Assembly (NCBI GenBank): GCA_019914995.1
Contig: CM034133.1
Coordinates: 1,364,001 to 1,428,000 of the forward strand
Length of the DNA stretch: 64,000 nt
Source: Acanthochlamys bracteata
Lineage: Eukaryota; Streptophyta; Magnoliopsida; Pandanales; Velloziaceae
Direction of reading: 5' to 3'
In this document: positions 60,660-64,000 of the stretch, one piece after another
Layout: the number at the start of each line of letters is the position of its first letter
Position numbering within the stretch: the stretch's first letter is position 1
Notes under the pieces: generated by a model
The model's database searches: none
Seen by the model: the letters and a program-made list of their open reading frames with translations, nothing else
Told to the model about the DNA's origin: nothing
Translations under genes and position numbers: made by a program

Positions 60660-61955
60660 ATGTCCGAAACCAAACGCGGCCGCGCAGCGACCAATTCGTC
60701 GGCACCGCTGCCCGCTGGAAAGAAACAGCGCGGTTCCCAACAACAACACGATTTAAGTTCTCAATTAAAACCGGATTCAGAAATCCTTTCTTCTCTGAAA
60801 CGTTTCTCCTCCTCTGAGTCATCCCGTCAGCCATCCTTCTCCTCACTCTCAGCCATACCTGGTCTCTCTTCTTCATCTTTCCGTGAAGTAGCTGATCTCG
60901 ATTCTTCTTCGGTCGTTAACTTGATTGAGAAATCGATTCTATCTATTGCTCGTTCGATTCTATCGGGTAATGGTTTTTCTTTCTCGATTCCTTCTCGTTC
61001 AACTACGAACCAGATCTACGTTCCCGATCTCGATCGAATCGTTCTTAAAGATCGGAGCTCAGCACGACCGTTTGCGTCTCTATCAACTGTGAGGAAAGCA
61101 ACGATCACGGCGCGGGTTTTGTCTTTGATTCATTCAGTTCTTCGGTCGAATATTCATGTTACAAAGCGTGATCTTTTCTATACGGATGTTAATTTGTTTG
61201 TTGATCAGACACAATCTGATTCTGTTCTCGATGATGTTTCTTGCATGCTTGGTTGTACAAGGTCGTCTCTCCATGTTGTTGCTTCGGAGAAAGGCGTGGT
61301 TGTTGGCAGACTTGCGTTTAATGAAGACGGTGATCGAATAGATTGTACGCGGATGGGTATTGGTGGGAAGGCGATTCCTCCGAATATTGATCGGGTTTCG
61401 GGATTGGAATCTGATGCATTGTTCATTTTACTTGTTGAGAAGGATGCTGCTTTCATGCGGCTTGCTGAGGATCGGTTTTATAATAGGTTTCCTTGCATTA
61501 TACTTACTGCTAAGGGCCAGCCGGATGTTGCAACTAGGTTGTTCTTGAGGAAATTGAAGACTGAATTGAAGCTACCTGTGCTGGCACTGGTTGACAGTGA
61601 TCCTTATGGATTGAAGATATTATCGGTGTATATGTGTGGCTCGAAGAACATGTCTTATGATAGCTCGAATTTGACAACACCAGACATCAAATGGCTTGGT
61701 GTGCGGCCGAGTGATTTGGATAGGTACAGGGTGCCGCAGCAATGCAGGTTGCCTATGACAGACCAGGATGTGAAGACCGGGAAGGATTTGTTGGAGGAAG
61801 ACTTTGTGAAGAGTAATGAGGGGTGGGTAAGGGAGCTGGAAACAATGGTGAGAACAAGACAAAAGGCTGAAATACAGGCACTTAGCTCATTTGGGTTCCA
61901 GTACCTCACACAAGTTTACCTGCCACTCAAAATACAAGAGCAGGATTGGCTTTGA
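60660..61955 (+). CDS. SPO11-3: DNA topoisomerase VI subunit A (SPO11-3/RHL2/BIN5)
   Basis: Uninterrupted 431-residue frame; the Arabidopsis gene is also intronless as I recall. The N-terminus is Ser-rich with a basic [19 protein letters not shown] region. The winged-helix part holds the catalytic tyrosine in [12 protein letters not shown] (Tyr174). The Toprim domain has the acidic residues in [12 protein letters not shown] (Glu260) and [11 protein letters not shown] (Asp312, Asp314). The C-terminus is short. With subunit B it forms the plant topoisomerase VI that untangles chromosomes during endoreduplication; mutants are dwarfed with small nuclei and lack root hairs. It differs from meiotic SPO11-1 and SPO11-2 in being topo VI-like throughout. 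Intact. Confidence 0.94.
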   Translation: MSETKRGRAATNSSAPLPAGKKQRGSQQQHDLSSQLKPDSEILSSLKRFSSSESSRQPSFSSLSAIPGLSSSSFREVADLDSSSVVNLIEKSILSIARSILSGNGFSFSIPSRSTTNQIYVPDLDRIVLKDRSSARPFASLSTVRKATITARVLSLIHSVLRSNIHVTKRDLFYTDVNLFVDQTQSDSVLDDVSCMLGCTRSSLHVVASEKGVVVGRLAFNEDGDRIDCTRMGIGGKAIPPNIDRVSGLESDALFILLVEKDAAFMRLAEDRFYNRFPCIILTAKGQPDVATRLFLRKLKTELKLPVLALVDSDPYGLKILSVYMCGSKNMSYDSSNLTTPDIKWLGVRPSDLDRYRVPQQCRLPMTDQDVKTGKDLLEEDFVKSNEGWVRELETMVRTRQKAEIQALSSFGFQYLTQVYLPLKIQEQDWL

Positions 61956-63657
61956 ACAAGTAAATTGGTAAGATCTGGTTATAAAGCTGGTCTCTTTGTA
62001 ACATCACTGATTTATTCATTTTCTAGTGATCTTTGAATCAGTAATTATGCATACTTAGAGAGTCCGGAATTTAAAGTTTGGTCATTAAGTTTTCAGTGCA
62101 TCGAGTTACAACTCAAAAGTGTTGGTTGGGCATGTAATTGTCTAGGCTAATTCCTAGTGACTATCTAGGGAAAGTAGTCTTTATGTTATTTAACAATATC
62201 AGTTTGCTTTGGTGGTCTTTATTTTCATGTGTCTTTATGAATTTTGAGGAGCTAACTTATGCTAGGTCTTGTTACTTGTAGAGCTGATGGAGATGAGCCT
62301 ATAAGCACCCCTCTCTCCTCAGATTCATACTAGTTCAAGCTCTCTTTAGATCCATTTAGGTGATCATGTTGTTTTTAGCCAACAGATGCTGTTTATGCCT
62401 TCCACCAGAAAGTATCTGGTTGTAATTCAATATCAAGAGCAAAACTACAATATATCTTGCTTACATGCTGTACAAGTTCTCCACAAATGTTGTCGCAGTT
62501 GAATTCTATCCATGATTTCTATCTGAATATTCAGAAGACTTGCTCAATGTTCTAGGTGACTGTGTGCTTCTGTACTGTGGCTTGAGTCATATATCAGCAC
62601 TTACTTTTCTCGATTGCAGATTTATGGCTTTAGAGTTTTCGAGGTAAGATGGTGTCTAGCTTACAATGCTGTAGATTAAGTAAACTATCTGGTAGCAATC
62701 ATTGCTGATGTTGTTAACTCGCCTCTTGGTGGAGTAGTTTCTTATGTTATGTAGTCTTTGTAGTGTTGTTTGACAAGCTGCAATGGTTCCAGTATCTTTT
62801 ATTAATATGGTATATTACCATCGGTTGATATGTTGAAGTTGCGGACGTTTGTATTTGCAAAAGAGAAAACAGATATCATCATAGCTTCCTGTATAGTTGT
62901 GTTGCTAATTCGGTATAAGATAAACTGCATAGCAATGATGACAATTCATTCCTGTGTTACTTGATGAACTTGAAGCCTTAATATGTTTCCTCGATGAACG
63001 TGTTCAAAAGGAAACAAGTTGCACAGATCGTACAAGTAATGTTACTTGGCTGGAGCAGGATAAGGGGACGTTTGGGATTGCTTATGAAATAGAGCTTTTG
63101 TAAAATGGAGGGTATTTTTATTTTTTTTGAAAAACGAACTATATCTTTTTTACTTTAAAAAAAATAATAAAAATATACAATAAAAAGATCTCATTTCGTA
63201 GAATTTTTTTACATTTTCTAAATTTTTAAATAAATTTTTTATATATTTATAAAATATGTATTAAAAAACGTGAAATGAAAAAAAGTTGAAAAAAATTGAT
63301 AAGCAGTTTATAAAACGCACTGCCAAACGGATGCTAAACTTATTAAGCAGAAGTTTGGGATTGGATGAATAGCTTGACCTGCATCGACTCACACTTAAGG
63401 AGACAGCTAAAATTGACTATCAATCAATTTTACCCAGATAAAGCAGTTGAGTTTAAGAACACATGCAATTGCCTGAATTGTGACGGCAAAAACTTTATTC
63501 CATTACAAGTAATATGCTATGCTGCATAATGCAGCGCAGCTCTTCCAGAAACAGGGAAAAAGTAGGATACACTATTTTACTATTAAGCCAAGAAGCAAAA
63601 CAACAAACTATCATAATCACAATGATGGATTATGAATCTAAAGATTTTCAGGAGCTC
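61956..63657. other. 3' region of topoisomerase VI A and intergenic DNA
   Basis: The first ~800 bp is probably 3' untranslated or spacer sequence. It carries the element at 63064-63334. No coding sequence supported. Confidence 0.55.
63064..63334. mobile_element. Tourist/PIF-Harbinger-like MITE with TAA target duplication
   Basis: 271 bp. Left end GGGGACGTTTGGGATTGC; reverse complement of right end GCATCCGTTTGGCAGTGC, sharing CGTTTGG and TGC. TAA flanks it on both sides (63061-63063 and 63335-63337), as expected for PIF/Harbinger insertions. AT-rich interior, no coding. Confidence 0.65.
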
Positions 63658-64000
63658 TTAGTGTTGACCCTTTTTATGCAGCAGCCAGTGAGAGAGTGAC
63701 TTCCTTGTAACTTTGATGAGACCTAAATCTTGAGGCCTTCGGGTGAGATATCTTTGACCTTTTGTGAGCCCTTTGTTCTTCCACAGAGCTGCTGAATGTC
63801 TGGCGTTATCTGGGCAGTCAAATTCTTCTTTCCCAATTTGTAGAGAATTAGGAGCAGTAACAACATCCAATCCTAGCTCATTTTGAAGAGCTTTGACTAT
63901 TGCATTTTGCACGTCAATGTGCGATCTGCTCCCCGTTCCAAATATGACAACCAGATCATCTTTAATTGTTTTACCTAGTAAGTTACAAGAAAATGCATAA
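63658..64000 (-). CDS. C-terminal end of a possible PPR-SMR protein, cut by window edge
   Basis: On the minus strand the frame is open from the window edge to a stop at 63658. It reads KTIKDDLVVIFGTGSRSHID, then AIVKALQNELGLDVV, and ends KVTRKSLSHWLLHKKGQH. The GTGSRS segment resembles the TGxGxHS loop of SMR domains, and VTRKSLSHWL matches the end of that domain in plant PPR-SMR proteins. A possible acceptor (TAG at 63977-63975) may mark the start of the last exon. As I recall, the Arabidopsis gene next to topoisomerase VI A is also a PPR gene, which supports this. The 5' part is outside the window. Confidence 0.5.
   Translation of the reverse strand, partial: YAFSCNLLGKTIKDDLVVIFGTGSRSHIDVQNAIVKALQNELGLDVVTAPNSLQIGKEEFDCPDNARHSAALWKNKGLTKGQRYLTRRPQDLGLIKVTRKSLSHWLLHKKGQH

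Noticed and set aside
1..64000. General sequencing error as the cause of all frame shifts
   Set aside because: Long genes here (TBC, PRR, TON1, DUF604, topoisomerase VI A, ELP6) are free of shifts over thousands of coding bases, so the clustered damage in kinesin-5 and TerC, with missing segments, is better explained by decay. The single PP2C shift remains open to error.
1..64000. tRNA, rRNA, CRISPR or prokaryote-type systems
   Set aside because: No cloverleaf, rRNA or spaced-repeat pattern was noticed, and the gene content is plant nuclear. A tRNAscan run would be needed to exclude tRNAs fully.

Overview
The window is nuclear DNA from a flowering plant, almost certainly a eudicot and probably a rosid. 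The evidence is many short GT-AG introns in AT-rich DNA, plant-only families (WRKY, CCT-domain pseudo-response regulator, TONNEAU1, clade-D PP2C, DUF604 and DUF1218 proteins), and AT-rich intergenic DNA with short inverted-repeat elements. No organelle, viral, CRISPR or bacterial signature was seen. The species cannot be named from the sequence alone.

Layout. 1-1452 (+): 3' part of an NFRKB-like chromatin gene. 2956-7534 (-): a decayed kinesin-5. 10652-12653 (+): DUF1218 membrane protein. 13282-14915 (-): DUF604 glycosyltransferase-like protein. 16065-18955 (-): an unidentified decayed coding stretch followed by a decayed thylakoid TerC gene. 20078-22032 (+): MOS11. 23401-25948 (-): clade-D PP2C. 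29451-29957 (+): RING-H2 membrane protein. 34691-40147 (+): TBC RabGAP. 40911-43163 (-): WRKY44/TTG2-like factor. 44538-46159 (+): Elongator subunit 6. 47184-53556 (-): PRR7/PRR3-type clock protein. 56934-60235 (-): TONNEAU1. 60660-61955 (+): topoisomerase VI subunit A. 63658-64000 (-): C-terminal end of a possible PPR-SMR protein. Exon boundaries were placed by eye from splice dinucleotides, reading frame and remembered family sequence.

The genes do not form one pathway. Several relate to nuclear and cell-cycle growth control: topoisomerase VI A (endoreduplication), TONNEAU1 (preprophase band), Elongator, MOS11 (mRNA export), NFRKB-like and WRKY44. From memory, gene order recalls two Arabidopsis neighbourhoods. 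PP2C, MOS11, PRR7, topoisomerase VI A and a PPR gene lie together near At5g02760-At5g02830. TBC/TONNEAU1 and WRKY44/TBC lie together on chromosomes 3 and 2. Here the two sets are interleaved, which fits an ancestral block that was later split by duplication and gene loss.

The most notable observations are two clear pseudogenes among intact neighbours (kinesin-5 and TerC), a 26-bp duplication that copied a 3' splice site, a 264-bp intronic tandem duplication, a GC-AG intron, two NAGNAG acceptors, repeat modules of MOS11 that coincide with exon boundaries, a clean hAT-like element, and a possible N-terminal frame change in the PP2C. I did not find a convincing new multi-gene system.
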